Assembly (NCBI GenBank): GCA_963402885.1
Contig: OY727093.1
Coordinates: forward strand, 5,653,501-5,717,500
Origin: Antedon bifida
Lineage: Eukaryota; Echinodermata; Crinoidea; Comatulida; Antedonidae
Length of the DNA: 64,000 nt
Direction: 5' to 3'
Position numbers and translations under genes: made by a program. Below the pieces are notes generated by a model. That model worked only from the letters and a program-made list of their open reading frames with translations. It was not told the DNA's origin and made no database searches. Shown piece by piece: positions 27,137 to 40,463 of the stretch; positions within the stretch are counted from its first letter, which is position 1; each line of letters starts with the position of its first letter.

Positions 27137-27640
27137 TCATGTTTGTTGGAGGAACAGTAAAGATTGAATAGAAAAAGTGAAGATTGAAAAGAAACAGTAA
27201 ATATTGAAAAGAAACCGTGAAGATTGAAAAAAAACAGTGGAGATTGAAAAGAAACAGTGAAGATTGAATAGAAAAAGTGAAGATTGAAAAGAAACAGTAA
27301 ATATTGAAAAGAAACCGTGAAGATTGAATAGAAAAAGTGAAGATTGAAAAGAAACAGTAAATATTGAAAAGAAACTGTGAAGATTGAAAAAAACCAGTGA
27401 AGATTGAAAAGAAACAGTGAAGATTGAAAAGAAACAGTGAAGATGGAAAGAATTAGTGGAGATTGAAAAGAAACAGTGAAGATGGAAAGAATTAGTGGAG
27501 ATTGGAAGAATCAGTGAAGATTGTAAAAAAAGCAAAGATTGAAAGATAAAGCAAAGATTGAAAAGAAACAGTGTAGATTGAAAAGAAACAGTGAAAATTG
27601 AAAAGAAACACTTCAGATTGAAAGAAAAAGTGAAGATTGA
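27137..27640. repeat. 20-bp purine-rich minisatellite
   Basis: About 25 variants of GAAAAGAAACAGTGAAGATT in tandem, strongly purine on the + strand. The - strand is open for 189 codons (FSIF.VSFQSSLF-type periodicity) only because the unit has no stop in that frame; I do not call it a protein. Confidence 0.9.
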
Positions 27641-27980
27641 AATCTTATTTTTAAGACAGCAAATAGGAAAAAAGACATCCAAATCGATAATACGGAGTAA
27701 CTTCATGTTTTGGTTGTATGCTAGGTATTAGGATGATGTATTGTGAATTTCTAGGGGCAATCAGTGCAGCTGCTAAAGTCTATATTGCCTTTAGCTACTT
27801 AAACTTTAGCTATTTAAACTTTATACATTGCATTGTAAAAAAAAAAATGGATTGTTATATTTAGTATAAAATCTTTTACAGAAAAATGATACCACAGAAA
27901 GTAGTTTCACCTCCCTGGTTGAAGCTTCCCACTTAAACACAACATTGGATCAAGTCTGGGGGTTGGACTTGTATTAAAGC

Positions 27981-28007
27981 TAAAGTTTAATAGTGTAGAC
28001 AGAGCTT
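27981..28007 (+). mobile_element. Dispersed TIR family, solo right end
   Basis: Only the right terminus (AGTTTAATAGTGTAGACAGAGCTT region) is present; the rest of the element is missing. Confidence 0.65.
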
Positions 28008-28656
28008 AAAAAACCAGAACCAACAATATAGTCTAGGGCTTTTATTCAAATCATATAAACGTAATGACATATTATGTGAAATATAACTAATAATAACTAA
28101 TTTTAGCCTAGTTTATACAAGAATACAAAAAGTAAACATTCTAGAATAATGGTTCTTTGTAATTTTAATTTGTTGTAATTTTGTTAAATAAGTCATTTGA
28201 CCGTGAAATAAACTCTTTCTTCAAAAATCTTTGTATAAAACCACAATTATAGCAATAGTTTAACAGTCCTAGTGACCTTTAGTAATTCTACTGCGGTTAT
28301 ACCACCAGATTTTCAATTGCAGTTTAAGCATTGTTAGTCCCAAGGTATTTGCATTTTGGTTATAATATGTCTTCTTCAAATTAAAGATCACTTTTGCTGT
28401 AGTCGTACTTGTCAGCTGTTGTTATCTAGCTAATAGTATTCTTATTATTCAATACTATCATTTATAATTGGAAAAAGGAATTGAAATAAATGTATTGCAT
28501 TTGTTGTAAATGATCTACAAAACTTTATTGACAACATGAAAAGACACCAAGTAAGTATGTGCAAACACACTTTCACATCGCCAATCAAGTTCTTGAATTT
28601 ACACAAACTGCGTTTTGTATGGTGTGTGTGTCCCGGTATGTGAATAAACTCTTGTC

Positions 28657-28895
28657 AAGCTCTTTCTACACTATCAAACTAGTTTGACAAAAAAAAGTGT
28701 AATGTGGCCAAATATGGTAGTGATGTGCTTAAATATGGTAGTGATGTGCTTAAATATGGTAGTGATGTGCTTAAATATGGTAGTGATGTTCTTAAATATG
28801 GTAGTGATTATGCTTAAATATGGTAGTGATATCACATCATCATTTTCATGTGTCACTTTTTTGTCACATACAATTTAATAGTGTGGACAGAACTT
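28657..28895 (+). mobile_element. Dispersed TIR family, copy 7 with amplified interior
   Basis: Both ends are present (AAGCTCTTTCTACACT, GTGTGGACAGAACTT), but the 21-bp interior motif AAATATGGTAGTGATGTGCTT is tandemly expanded to six AAATATGGTAGTGAT units at about 28709-28829. The expansion creates small open frames on both strands with no coding meaning. Confidence 0.85.
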
Positions 28896-30011
28896 TAGGC
28901 GATGGGAAAGGGTATCTACAATAATATATGTTTATAATAAACAAAATAAGTTGTTTTCATGATTCAGAAGAATGCACAAAACATTTAAGAGCCAAAATTA
29001 GCATTTATTCATGCTCTTTATTCTCTCTGCGATGGGCGGGAAGGTCCTTTTAGAGTTTTTTTGTGACCTACCACCGCATACTAATTATTATTTGTGTTTC
29101 TACATGCCTAGTTTGGCAAGAGCTTCCGAGTTAAAATAGTGCATTTGGTATTAATTGCCACAGGCAGAAAAAATTCATTTCTGAATCGCCGTGAACCCAG
29201 GCAGGGAACAAATGCAATGGAAATGTATTTCTCACTGACCTTGTAAGCTTTTATGCACCGTTTATTAATCGATACCCGTGCCATTTTCTATAGCATTCAA
29301 TGCAAATAATTGATCAATTTTATGTTTTTTTCTCACTGTTGTATTTATATAGTCAGTGTGTTAATTTCAAAATATTAAAATATTCTCTATATTTTAACTG
29401 AAATATTTTTCTGTCGGTAAAATATAAGATTTAGCTGGTGCATTTTAGTTACAGCAATTTTACCAAACGAAGCTGCCTCTGGCCAGCATCTTTTTATGAT
29501 ATGATATATGTAATTAATATTATGCTGGTGGAATAAATAAATAAATGAAACAAGTAAAATGCAATTATGTAATTGCCTTTTCTATTTATGGATAACTGTT
29601 AACCACAATGTAAATATTTGCTTAAATTTACAATAATAGTTTATAATCAATTAATTATGTAGAGTCTATTGTTTGATAAAGCATACTAACTATGGTTGTA
29701 TGTATACAAATAAGTAAATTGTTTAAACATGGTGAATTAGTGTTTCAATTATGTCTGAATTTGTAGCAAATTCCTTGTCAATTAGACTACTGTAAGTTAT
29801 TTTACATGCTAATATATTTGATATTAAATAGTTTGAAAGGTATCATTTACAAAAAATATCAATTCTAATTTATTGTGATGAGGAAATACAGTATTATTAT
29901 CAAGTATTATGATTGAACCACAGAAGTTTACAAAAAAGCAATTTCAATTATTTGGTAGTTAAAGTATAATAACTAATTTGCATAATGCATAAGTTAATGC
30001 ATATGATTTGC

Positions 30012-30075
30012 ATATTTTATTTATTTATTTCATAATCTCATTCAACAGCGGGAAACCCGCCCCTTACAGAATGGA
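30012..30075 (-). mobile_element. LINE-like 3' end, reverse orientation
   Basis: TTTATTTATTTATTTCATAA followed by TCTCATTCAACAGCGGGAAACCCGCC. Read inverted, this is a GGCGGGTTTCCCGC stem-loop followed by a (AAAT)n tail, a common non-LTR 3' end arrangement. Confidence 0.4.
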
Positions 30076-31264
30076 ATAAAATAAATATCTTAAGACCTAT
30101 ACAATTATTAGTTAGTATAAAGCCAGTTTGCATAATTAGGATGTCATTCCGTTTAATATTATTACAGTATGTCAGTATGTTTAATTTATTTGACCTCCCA
30201 TGTTGTTTTTAGTTATATTATTTTTCTTCATCAAATGTGTGTATGTATTTGTGTAGGTGCGATATAACATGTACTCACAGTTGGTAGTAGATTGACCTAA
30301 TTCTTATAAGCCTAATCACACCCCTGCTATGAAGGGTTTTCAACGACCTTTGACCTGACCTATGAATGTTACTATATTCAAATGTAACATGTTAGTGAAA
30401 AAATCTGGACAAAGTTAATAACAATTTTGATATTAAATTTACATATTTATATTTTAAGATTTCCTGCCAATTTATGGCAATGTGTCATTTTAAATTTGGT
30501 GAAAAGACAAAGATATTTTATAATTCTGTATGAACTTGACTATTATATAGTATTAATCACTTTTGATTAAAAAAAGTGTTGTAAGTAAACATTTTATTGA
30601 ATTTATTGCATGTGCGGATGGTAAATCAGCATGTAAAAATTGTATGTAAATCTCTAATCTAACGTTCAAGTAAGCACATCTTTGATCAATCTTATATTTC
30701 ACTTACTTTCATGCCGGTAGGTAATGATATTCCGGGCATTGTGCAATTAAGTATAGATATCACACTGTAATCGGTATTATGCGCTCTTTTTCAAAGCTTT
30801 GGTTACATATAGTTATTATTGTATTTTGATTAAGTATTGTGGAACGTGATGAACTGACCACTGGCAAGTGCGTGTACTATTCATTCTTAATAATCTGCTT
30901 TCCTTATTTGACTTGTCCTGATTGGGTCATCATATTATGACAAATGAGTTTGTCGATGATGTTGAGAAAGTCAGTTGGATCATCGTTATTGTCACCATCA
31001 ATATCTTGTCACCAACATTATCATCATAATTGTAACCAGTATTGTGACAAATTAGTTGTAAAATTTGCATAATTTGTAATAAGATTATTGAATGTAGTAT
31101 ACAAAAGCAAAATTTATAATTGTACTAAAAAATTTAAAAAGTTATTTAAAGTGAATATAAAATAATATTTCCATGGTTGGTCATTTATCATCTTGCTTTT
31201 AATGTACATGACATTAGTAAATGAGTATATTGTAATATCCTTGAAATAGATAACTACTAATCTA

Positions 31265-31390
31265 AAGCCCTGTCTACACTATCAAACCAAATACGGTAGT
31301 GATATACCCAAATACAGTATGGTAGTGATATGACATCATCATGTCCATATATGGGCATTCATATAAAGTTTGATAATGTAGACAGAGCTT
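31265..31390 (+). mobile_element. Dispersed TIR family, copy 8 (shortened)
   Basis: Ends AAGCCCTGTCTACACT and TGTAGACAGAGCTT are present; the subterminal TTTGACAAAAAAAGTGTG segment is deleted on both sides. Confidence 0.8.
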
Positions 31391-31736
31391 ATACTATTAT
31401 TATATAGGGATATTTGTTCTTTTGATGTACTTCACCCGGATAAAACATGTTATACGTCAGAGCAGAGCATGCTCAGATGTATTCATCATTATTGCCTCAT
31501 GTGAATATGTATCTCATTTATTTGAGTACCCCTTGGGCTTGACATTTTATTTCAATGCCTAGTGGATATTCCAATAATGCTATTTTGATATAATTATAAT
31601 AGCTTCTATAAGCATTTATCTCAAGGGTGTTTCTCCCTCCCAAAGGACACCAATCTGTGTAGTGGAGTGGGGGTGGGAGTCACAGGGGATTTGTGAGAAG
31701 CACGTCAACATGCTATCTGGGCTTGAGTCAAATCTT

Positions 31737-31859
31737 AAGTCTAACACTATCAAACTAGTGTGATGTGACCAAATATTGTAGTGATATGACATCATCATGT
31801 CCATATATGGGCACATCACATTTTTTTGTCACATGAAGTTGATAGTGTAGACAGAGCAT
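31737..31859 (+). mobile_element. Dispersed TIR family, copy 9
   Basis: The left end is degraded (AAGTCTAACACTATCAAACT); the right end GTGTAGACAGAGC is intact. It has one internal GTAGTGATATGACATCATC motif and lies only about 350 bp from copy 8. Confidence 0.8.
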
Positions 31860-34800
31860 TACAGGTGTTCTATCAAATGTGAAGAGACCCTATCCCCTCA
31901 CAAAAATTTAGGGACATATATTTATATATGGTACTGTATATAGAAAACAAAACAAGCAGCCTTTGGCCGGCTGAAAACATTTGTTTACAACAGAGAAGAA
32001 AAATATGTACTGGAATTTAAAAAATATGCTTTGTACCTTAGCTTTCTACTAGACCTCACCCCTCCCCCTATCCCACCCACTTCCAATTTTGTAAAATTGT
32101 TGGTGTACAATGCTAATTGAAGATACTGCCAACTACTCAGTGGCTCTTGTATTTCTACAGTGTTAAACATGCATTTTGATAATGTACAGCAATGTTTGCA
32201 GTTTTCAAATGATTAATGGTTAATATAGATAAGTATATTGTAATACCCTATAGATTACAAACATTTTAATAATAGATTATAATTTTGCCACTGTTGATTA
32301 AATATAATATGTTTATTAATAGAATTATTATCATTATCATATTATTATTGATTGATTATAATACCCTGATGGAATTACTTCAGTTAATTTAATTGTCAGA
32401 ATAAGTTATTGGTTTTCAATGAACCTGGAGTCTCTAGGAAAATCCTGGACACTAGGAAATAGCTCTAGCTAAATATAGACACAGTTTTAAAATACCAGAA
32501 TTTTTTACTATTTAAAATCAGTAGAGCAAGTTCAGTAATTGAAATCTTCAGTAAAACAAATATTAATTGCACTTTCAATAAAAAAAATATAAGAGAATGG
32601 GGTGTGAAAGTAATAATAAGTCAATATTAAAATAAAAGTAAATGTTTATGGATTCTCTTTATAAAATCTAAAAAAAAACTATTAAAAATATGTCTACATA
32701 TTAGAGTAGTTTGCAGTAAATACAGTATACCTCACATTTTAAAATTTAATAAGTTTTTTTTATTATTTCTACTATTGATTTCATAGCATCATGAATCAAA
32801 ATATATTCCTATATACTAATAATTTATATTTAGCCTGCTGTCAGTTTAAAAATTAATTTTAAATTCTTTCCTTTTTAATGTCATGCGGTAAAAATAGTTA
32901 CAATTATGTAATGATATGCAGAGTGAATGCTGAACTTCATTGAATAGTATGAAACGCTATATGAACGAATGTAATAACACCTATTAGGTAGATTTGATTA
33001 TCATTGATTTTTGTTGTCTACATTTACAATTCTAGTTTTTATTAGTATGCAAATCTATGCGGTGCGAGTTAGTATTGATCTGAGAGAGCTCTGCAATTAT
33101 CTAAACACAATAAGTACCCTGTCAACATAATGGTACGATCCAGTAATTAAGGCTCAGCTATTCATTGCACAGCATTGTGTGTGTGTATAGAGAGATTGTA
33201 ATAGCACATGGTAAATTGCTGTAGTGAGCTGAGAGTGTGGGCCTACATTCTTCTTGAAAAGCATTGGAAACGTATATAAATCTTTATTTTTGGTGAGTTC
33301 TGTTAATATTCTATCATATTACATATTTCTGTAGCTGTGGTACAGGATTGTTTCTAAACAAACAATTTACTGATGATATTTGTTGTGAAACCGGAGAATG
33401 CTTGTTTATTAAAGTGCAGGCTTATCTTCATTATTCACCGTGTGTATGGCCTGCAGTCAGCAAGGCAGCTTTGCATGACAAAACAGTGTGGCTAGGCCAT
33501 GCTGTGTTGGTGCCAGAACCATGTGGACAAACCAATTTACTCCTTGTTTCCTAGACTCAAATTATTCTATATTAGAAAGTGCAAGATTTGTCACCATTGG
33601 TAATAATAGTGACTTGAATTTATTAAAATTCCTACTGTAGGTCTTGCAAATGTTGTCATTATTTGACACTGCCCACACAAGAAAATAAACTTTACTTTAT
33701 CTCTTCAGCCTAGGCCTAGACTGGATTAGTAAAATAGAGCAGCCTAGGCATACTACTACTAGGCCTACAGTAGCTCTATATTTTCTATGTGAAGAAAAGG
33801 ATTAGGCCTAGTTAGATAGGATTGTGGAAGAATTTGCAGTCTAGACAGGCAAGTGAGTGCGATATCATGGATTGCCCAATAAATACCGTAGCATCTTCCA
33901 GAACCTTGTTTAAAAAGTAGTTGTGCACATGAGTTGGTCACATTTATGTTTGGCTATGTGCTCATATTTGTAGTCTGTAATAAAATGTTTTAAATGCTAA
34001 TAGCCCTAGTACTACAAGAGACCGTAGATGTATTAGCAACAAATTATTATTTCATCATTAACAATATAATTAAAATAATATTAAAATCAATGTTGTTTTT
34101 TTTTACGAGTTATTAATGCAAATAGCTCAACTTGGATGGAGTATACTGGTACTATATAAATTTTCATTTATTGTTATTATTAAATATTACTATATTTAAC
34201 AAAAAAAATGTGTTGATTTATGTGTATAATATTAGATTATTTTTTGTATACAATTATAATAGAGGATGGTGGCCATTTTGAGAGTCGTTTTCTGATGCGT
34301 CACTGCTCTGTCGACTCTAGAAGTTGTAATTGAAACTATAGTTTTGTGAAGTTACTTGAAAATGTATTATTTAAAAATGTCAAGCTCGTTCATGATACAT
34401 TCTGTTCACGATGCAGTTAATTAATCCGCATAATCGAACTGAAAACGAAAATGTAAATTTGTAGCCTAACATTCTATTTTCTAACATCGATGATCTTTCG
34501 CTAGTTGTTAAAGATCCTTTTCCATTTCATGGTAAGCTCCCTGGAAGCTCATATCCTACAACTAATAGCGTACTAATAATAAAGTGAATGAATAATACAA
34601 TGCACAGACCTATTCATACTTTCCGAGCTTGTATAAATTACATTACATCCCCACGGTTAATATAATATTTTCTATTATTAGCATAAGTGGTCTCATGTGC
34701 CCTTTTGTGGGTCATATATTGGATGCCAGATTATTACGTTTTTATTTATTACCCAGGTCGTATATTTCTATCGAATATTCTCGGTTCCCATAATGCAATT

Positions 34801-36304
34801 GGATGCACATGATCGCGATGATTTCTAACCATAGGATAGGAGTATAAAGTTTACTCGTAATTCTGTCAACTAGTTTTAAAGTTAATAATCTAAAATGTTA
34901 TCGTGTGAATGGTTATCTATCGCGTGATAATTTTTGTGTTGAAAGTTTTAGGAACTGATGAACCGTTGATAGCAATAAATAATAGTAACACATGAAAAAT
35001 TGTGATTTTTTAAAATTTAACAATAAACCACTGTTCGCTGATTTCATGGGATTTTCATTCAATTACATTGCAATGAATTTTCATTATTTTGTTAATTAAA
35101 TTGTCAATGTATTTTAAGCTATATCAAGACGAGGACATTAACAAGTTTCATTCAGATTCAGGGAACATGTACTTTAAACTAATAATTACTATCCAACTAC
35201 AAACTGATTGATAACCAGTAATTTGAATCATAATATAATATAAAATTAATTACTAGAGCACAAATCAATATATTTATTGTTAATTACATACATACCATGG
35301 ATTATGAAACAACTTTTATTTACATATTTTACTGTGTGAATGATACTTTAAACAAAATAGTTTTCAGAAATAAATTGTATGTTCGTTTTATCTAGCATAC
35401 CTATAGTTACCGCAACAATTAAAAAGTATATGTTAGTTTGTTACACATGTACACTGATTTCACAATAGGGTTGTTTGTTTGTTTGTAATATTTATTATTT
35501 CTCATAAAAAGTTTCAATTCTGTTCAGGTTGTTTTAATATTCAACATCAAATACTGTAAACATAAATTAACTGTTACAGTACAAACATAGGAACCAATGT
35601 ATTGATACTCAGTTCCCACACACTTGACGTAGTGATAGCCTTGTATGTTCCAAAAGTCTTTACATTCAAACATTATGAATATTTATTGGAATAGGCATTG
35701 AATTACTTATGTAAGTAACTCAATTTCCAATTTGTGTAAATAAGTTTATTTAACAAATTATATTACTTAATCATAGAGCAATTATGCAAACTGCCTGTCA
35801 TTGTTGGATCATTGTCAGAAACTTAATTAATTCACTACGTTTTTTTCCGAGGACATATTCACTTATGATTATAAACGTTTGCGTCAAAGTTTGGTTGAAT
35901 TTATTGCATTTAATAAGATTAATTATCTAACATCAAAAAGATGATATTTTCTGTAGTAGTAATAACCAAAAATACAACATACTTGTAGAAGATGACCAAA
36001 ATATTCTATTCAATATCGTATTATGAACCAAATGTTGTTTACGTAAGCAAACTTGTATGGTATCAATGTTGCATGTAAATATTTTAATGGCACATTGTCA
36101 TTTATTTTATCGAGCGCATCGCCCTAGAGTGTCTACAGAGATCTCTAGTAATTCCTTAATGAGTCGTTTTATTTCCTTCTATTGTAGTAATGCGAATAAA
36201 ATCAGTCAGTATGCTTGCATTAATATGATGTAAAATATTTGTGTTCTTATTCAATGTTCTTGGCCTCCTATGTCATGGATCCTAATTCTAGCCTCATGAT
36301 TCTT

Positions 36305-36456
36305 AAATTTTGTGTACACTAGTATCAAACTAGTTTGATGTGCCCAAATATGGTAGTGATACTTAAATATGGTAGTGATATGACATCATGTCCATATACT
36401 GTATGGGCACATCACATTTTGTTGTCGCATAAAGTTTGATAGTATAGACAGAGCTT
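36305..36456 (+). mobile_element. Dispersed TIR family, copy 10
   Basis: The left end is diverged (AAATTTTGTGTACACTAG); the right end GTATAGACAGAGCTT is clear. Two AAATATGGTAGTGAT motifs. Confidence 0.8.
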
Positions 36457-38236
36457 TAGTTTGTTTAGATCAGTATGTCTATAAAAAGTTAAATATCAAC
36501 CTTAACTTATTGTCTTTTTTCAGTAAGGAATGAAAAATAAAAACGGTTTTAATTTACGCGGTTTATGCTTGATTATTCAGTTTCATTTGTTCCATTCTCG
36601 ATTAATTTCAAATTTTTGGCTGGGTCGGCAGGGTTGTGTGTGCATAGCATACACCCCATTTCACAGGCAGTGCTTGCATTGTGAAACGTAACAAGCACAT
36701 CACAGTTGAATAGAGCTTTTGAATACCTTTATCGGGTTTGAGAATATTGTGCCTAATAAGCCTTGCGTCACTGTTGCACTAAATAGTACTTATGGAACAG
36801 TGTCTCTGACAAATTATTGATCTCCATGTTGGTATTTCTCACTGGGCTTTATACCCAATTTGAACAGTGTTTGTTCTAGGCTTGACTAGTGCTGTTTTAG
36901 TCATCAAAATAATCTTTGTTTTAATTGTTTAGCCTAATGATCATTGTTAAAAGATCTGTGATGTAATGTGCGACAACAAATGTTTCTTTTCAAATATTGT
37001 TCCTGATCACAATAGCTTGCTCTCAACAACAATGATGGGTTTGGCCAGATGATTTGCAAATAATATTTTTGAACTGTAAATTTAACTTTCTTAATTTGTA
37101 ACCGTTGTTGAAGCCAATCACTAAACGAAAGAAAAGATTACACCGTACAACCCTATAAAATCTGTATTTGGTTAATAGTTACTGTACTGTAGATACTTGT
37201 TGTATGTTGACAATAAATATGAATTCCAAAATACAGGAGTGATATTTTATTTCTAGGAATAAAGTTATCCCAAATTGTTGCAAGCTGTACAGTAGTAGAA
37301 CTTTATTTTTCTTTATAATATCTTTCTATACTATAATAGAAAGCACAAGAAAATAACCCATCAGTGTGTTTGTGTGGTGATAATTTAATTATCTACCACA
37401 TAGAATAGCATTGGCAGATGTGTTGTACAATACATTATAGGAACATTATGCGTGATTAGATACGAATCTTTGATATTGATAAATTAATGTTTCTGGTATT
37501 AATATTTTATAGACTTGTGTTATTACACTTTTTGGTATACTATTTGTGTGTATTGCCTTCCTGACTAGTGTATAATCTCCTTATTGTGTTATTGACATGT
37601 CGTAATGAACGAATGTACAGTAATTTACGGTATACCTGTACAGTTTGTTTATTAATGCAGTTAACACTTGCATCTGTTCAATATATATGCATGGATTAAA
37701 CAGAGAACGGACTAAATTACAAAAATAAATAAAAATGTCAAAAATCATGGGATGATTATAAAAGGCTTAGCTGGTATTAACTTTTAAGTATAATAAAATA
37801 AATTTTTTATTTAAAAACATGGTTTTGTTAAGTGAAGACTAAATGAGTTTAATAAATAATCCAGATATTGTTGATCTATTTATTAATTTGTTGACCAATT
37901 TCAATCTAAAACAAGAGGAAAACCCTGTGGAAAACAAACAATTCAATTAAATTCACTTTTTAAAGATATTTTGACACACATGGCGTTTCATATGTATAAT
38001 ATTTGAGCTGGGATACAGACATGAATTAAAATGTTGAATGGTGGTAACAACATGCAAAAGACCTGGGGCAAGTCTAAAGCCTTCTATGCAAAGGACACAA
38101 TTTTGGCTAGACGTTGAGCGCTTAAAACCACATTATCCTGCAGGAGACATGGTCTTGATGTAGAAAAAGAACATGCAACAAGATGTATTTAATTAATTAT
38201 GAGGTTCAAGTAGACTGGCAAATAAAGCCTTGATGA

Positions 38237-38244
38237 TGACGTCA
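38237..38244. promoter_or_regulatory. CRE palindrome TGACGTCA
   Basis: A perfect CREB/ATF-type site about 500 bp before exon A. The word also occurs inside repeats in this window, so its significance is low. Confidence 0.2.
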
Positions 38245-38737
38245 TTGCTTTTCGTATTTTTTTCCATAACCTGCCGTGTAATTTCTCAGCTGATATCTGA
38301 TACGAGATATATGACTATGCGATTATATTTATAAAAATGTATAGTGTATCAATATTGGTCACTATCATTTGTTAGGTTTACTTATATTAAGGAATTATTA
38401 TACTTTGATGTGGTTTTATGAAAAAATGGATGGGTTAATATATGTGAAACTGCTTTTATTTGTTGGGTAGATCAAAGTAATAACGTTTTATTTTCTGATT
38501 TAACTAATAAGTAATAGTGCAATGCGCACATTTATGCTAGTTTGTGAGGTACAGTACTGTACATTTATTTTGCGCTCAAGTCTACCACCACACATACATT
38601 TATGTTTATTATTTTAACAATGTTTTGATGTTTCTGTGTTCAAGTGTTGTGTCTGTCATGGTTTTTATGTAATATTTCTTGTCATTGTTTTATTTATTAG
38701 TTTTGTATTATTTTGTACCATTTCTTTTAATTTTCAG

Positions 38738-38963
38738 ATATATATGTATAACAATCATACCATGATGGACCAAGGGGTTCTAGGAGACCCAGTGCATGGG
38801 CATCCACAGTCACCGCAGCCCGAGCCAGACTCTGTCAAAATGTTTGTGGGACAGATCCCAAAGGATATGCCCGAAACGGAATTGCGAGAAATGTTAGAAA
38901 CGTATGGTGGGCCCGTATACCAGTTGAAAGTTCTCAAGGATAAAGATACAAATGAGAGTAAAG
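38738..38963 (+). CDS. CELF: CELF exon A: N-terminus and first half of RRM1
   Basis: The exon starts after a TTTTCAG acceptor (AG at 38736-38737) and ends at G|GTAAGC. I take ATG 38762 (MMDQG...) as the probable start; ATG 38765 and an in-frame ATG at 38744 (MYNNHT...) are alternatives. The frame is open back to the acceptor, so an upstream coding exon could also join in phase 0. A proline-rich leader (HPQSPQPEPD) precedes the RNP2 strand MFVGQI at 38840-38857. Compared with vertebrate CELF1/2 the beta2 turn reads ETYGGPVYQLKVL, with one extra residue. The exon ends after one base of the glycine codon in RNP1, leaving phase 1. The upstream piece of this open frame (38636-38737) is intron. Confidence 0.9.
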
Positions 38964-40463
38964 GTAAGCTGGCTGATTGGGCAGCTTTGAGTGCGTGAGT
39001 GAGTACTAAATATAAAAAAAAATCTAAATGTTTGTATTATATAAATAAGCAACAAAGTATGTGAGCCTCTTTGTTTACTTTTGTAACACCCTGTTGTTGG
39101 ATACAATAGAATGCAGTGCTGGTGTGTTCTGCGAGGAGAGTCATCTCATAATTTAATCCGTTCCATTTGTCTATGCCATAAAGAAATTAAAAGCATTAAG
39201 AGGGCGTGGGAAAACTATAGACTTCACAGATAAATTAAATTTAAGAAATAAAAACCTGCAGTATCATGAAGCGTGTATTTAGTTGGTTTGTGTAGTTTTC
39301 CAGGCTAGACTACTGTACAACATCAATTCATAGCATTCATTTATTTATTAACAATTGGAAAGCAATACTTACAGTATTGTAATAATATACATTTATAGTG
39401 TGATGTAGAGTGTGTAAATAGATAGTGATTTGTTGTTTTTTAATTTCTTTATTAAATGTTTCATGGCTTGAATGCATATTTTGTGGAATTTCTCATCTGT
39501 TTTACTATAGACCATAGATTTATTTGCCAAAAATGTAAAGACATTTTGCAAAAAAAATTTAGTTATTAAATTGTTGCAGTTTGAATTAGTAATTAAGAGT
39601 AAATCTGTAAACTACAATACAAAACCTACATTTTTGTATTGGATTCACCTGAAAATTTATCCTTTGAATACATTGACCAACATTAAAATATGATGGTCTA
39701 TTTATAGACAAAAGCGCTTCATTGTATTCTTTGTTTCGACCTTGGATTCATTATACATTATTCAGAAGTATTCTCATAGTACACAATATCATGTCTGTAT
39801 TCATTCATTAGAACATTTTCTCTATTTAAATAGTGAAATATTAGTTTGTAAAGAAAACAATATTCAAGATCTAGAGTCCAGTTAGTAACTCACTGTTTTG
39901 ACGTTGACAGTGGCACAGTTTGATGAATCGCATGAAGTAGTTTGTGCGTTATGGGACGCTACAGACAGGCCACGACCTTTATTGAATAGGTTGCTGGGAT
40001 GCTTATAACTTCTTGACCAATACTGTAGTTTTAAAAACATGTTCTAGGTGCTCTTCAAGCATGCCGCGATGATTTGAGTGAATTTGAGAATGGTAATTTC
40101 TTCGTTAGATTAGATCGATTTAATTTATACAGTAACACAGTGCAATGAAATAAATGTCGGAAGGAATACACTACCAATAGACATCAGAAAACGTCAACAC
40201 CTTCAAAATACGACTAACTTTGTCAAGCTCCTTTGAAAATTATTTTTATGGATAAGGGTACCTTCATGTCGGGCTGCTCCCAACGGCAATTATTTGTTTT
40301 GTAGACGTGTGTAAACTCGTATCCTTATCGAATAAGACCTACTGTACTGTACCTCCAGAACTACAGTGTGGGTGAGGAGAGCCTTGAACCTGTGCAGATT
40401 TTATGGCTGTGAATTAATCGCTTGGTGAATCTAACAGTGTAATATTGTGTGATATTGCCAATA

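Larger units (their letters stand above)
15583..38737. other. AT-rich non-coding DNA upstream of the first called CELF exon
   Basis: Apart from the repeats listed separately, I see no exon with convincing protein similarity. Slightly higher-complexity patches (18860-19010, 20130-20350, 24480-24700, 29020-29280, 33030-33200, 34260-34540) stand out by eye and could hold regulatory elements or untranslated first exons. A perfect CRE palindrome TGACGTCA lies at 38237-38244, about 0.5 kb before exon A. Confidence 0.55.

Noticed and set aside
27137-27706. 189-codon open frame on the - strand
   Set aside because: It is the translation of a 20-bp minisatellite; composition is Phe/Ser/Leu repeats with no domain.
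28674-28878. 60- and 64-codon frames on opposite strands
   Set aside because: Both arise from the amplified 21-bp motif of a MITE copy.
33660-33870. Cluster of TAGGCCTA words
   Set aside because: The word is scattered through the whole window and looks like background composition rather than a local feature.
38636-38737. Upstream part of the open frame running into CELF exon A
   Set aside because: Hydrophobic, T-rich translation lies before a good TTTTCAG acceptor and is intron.
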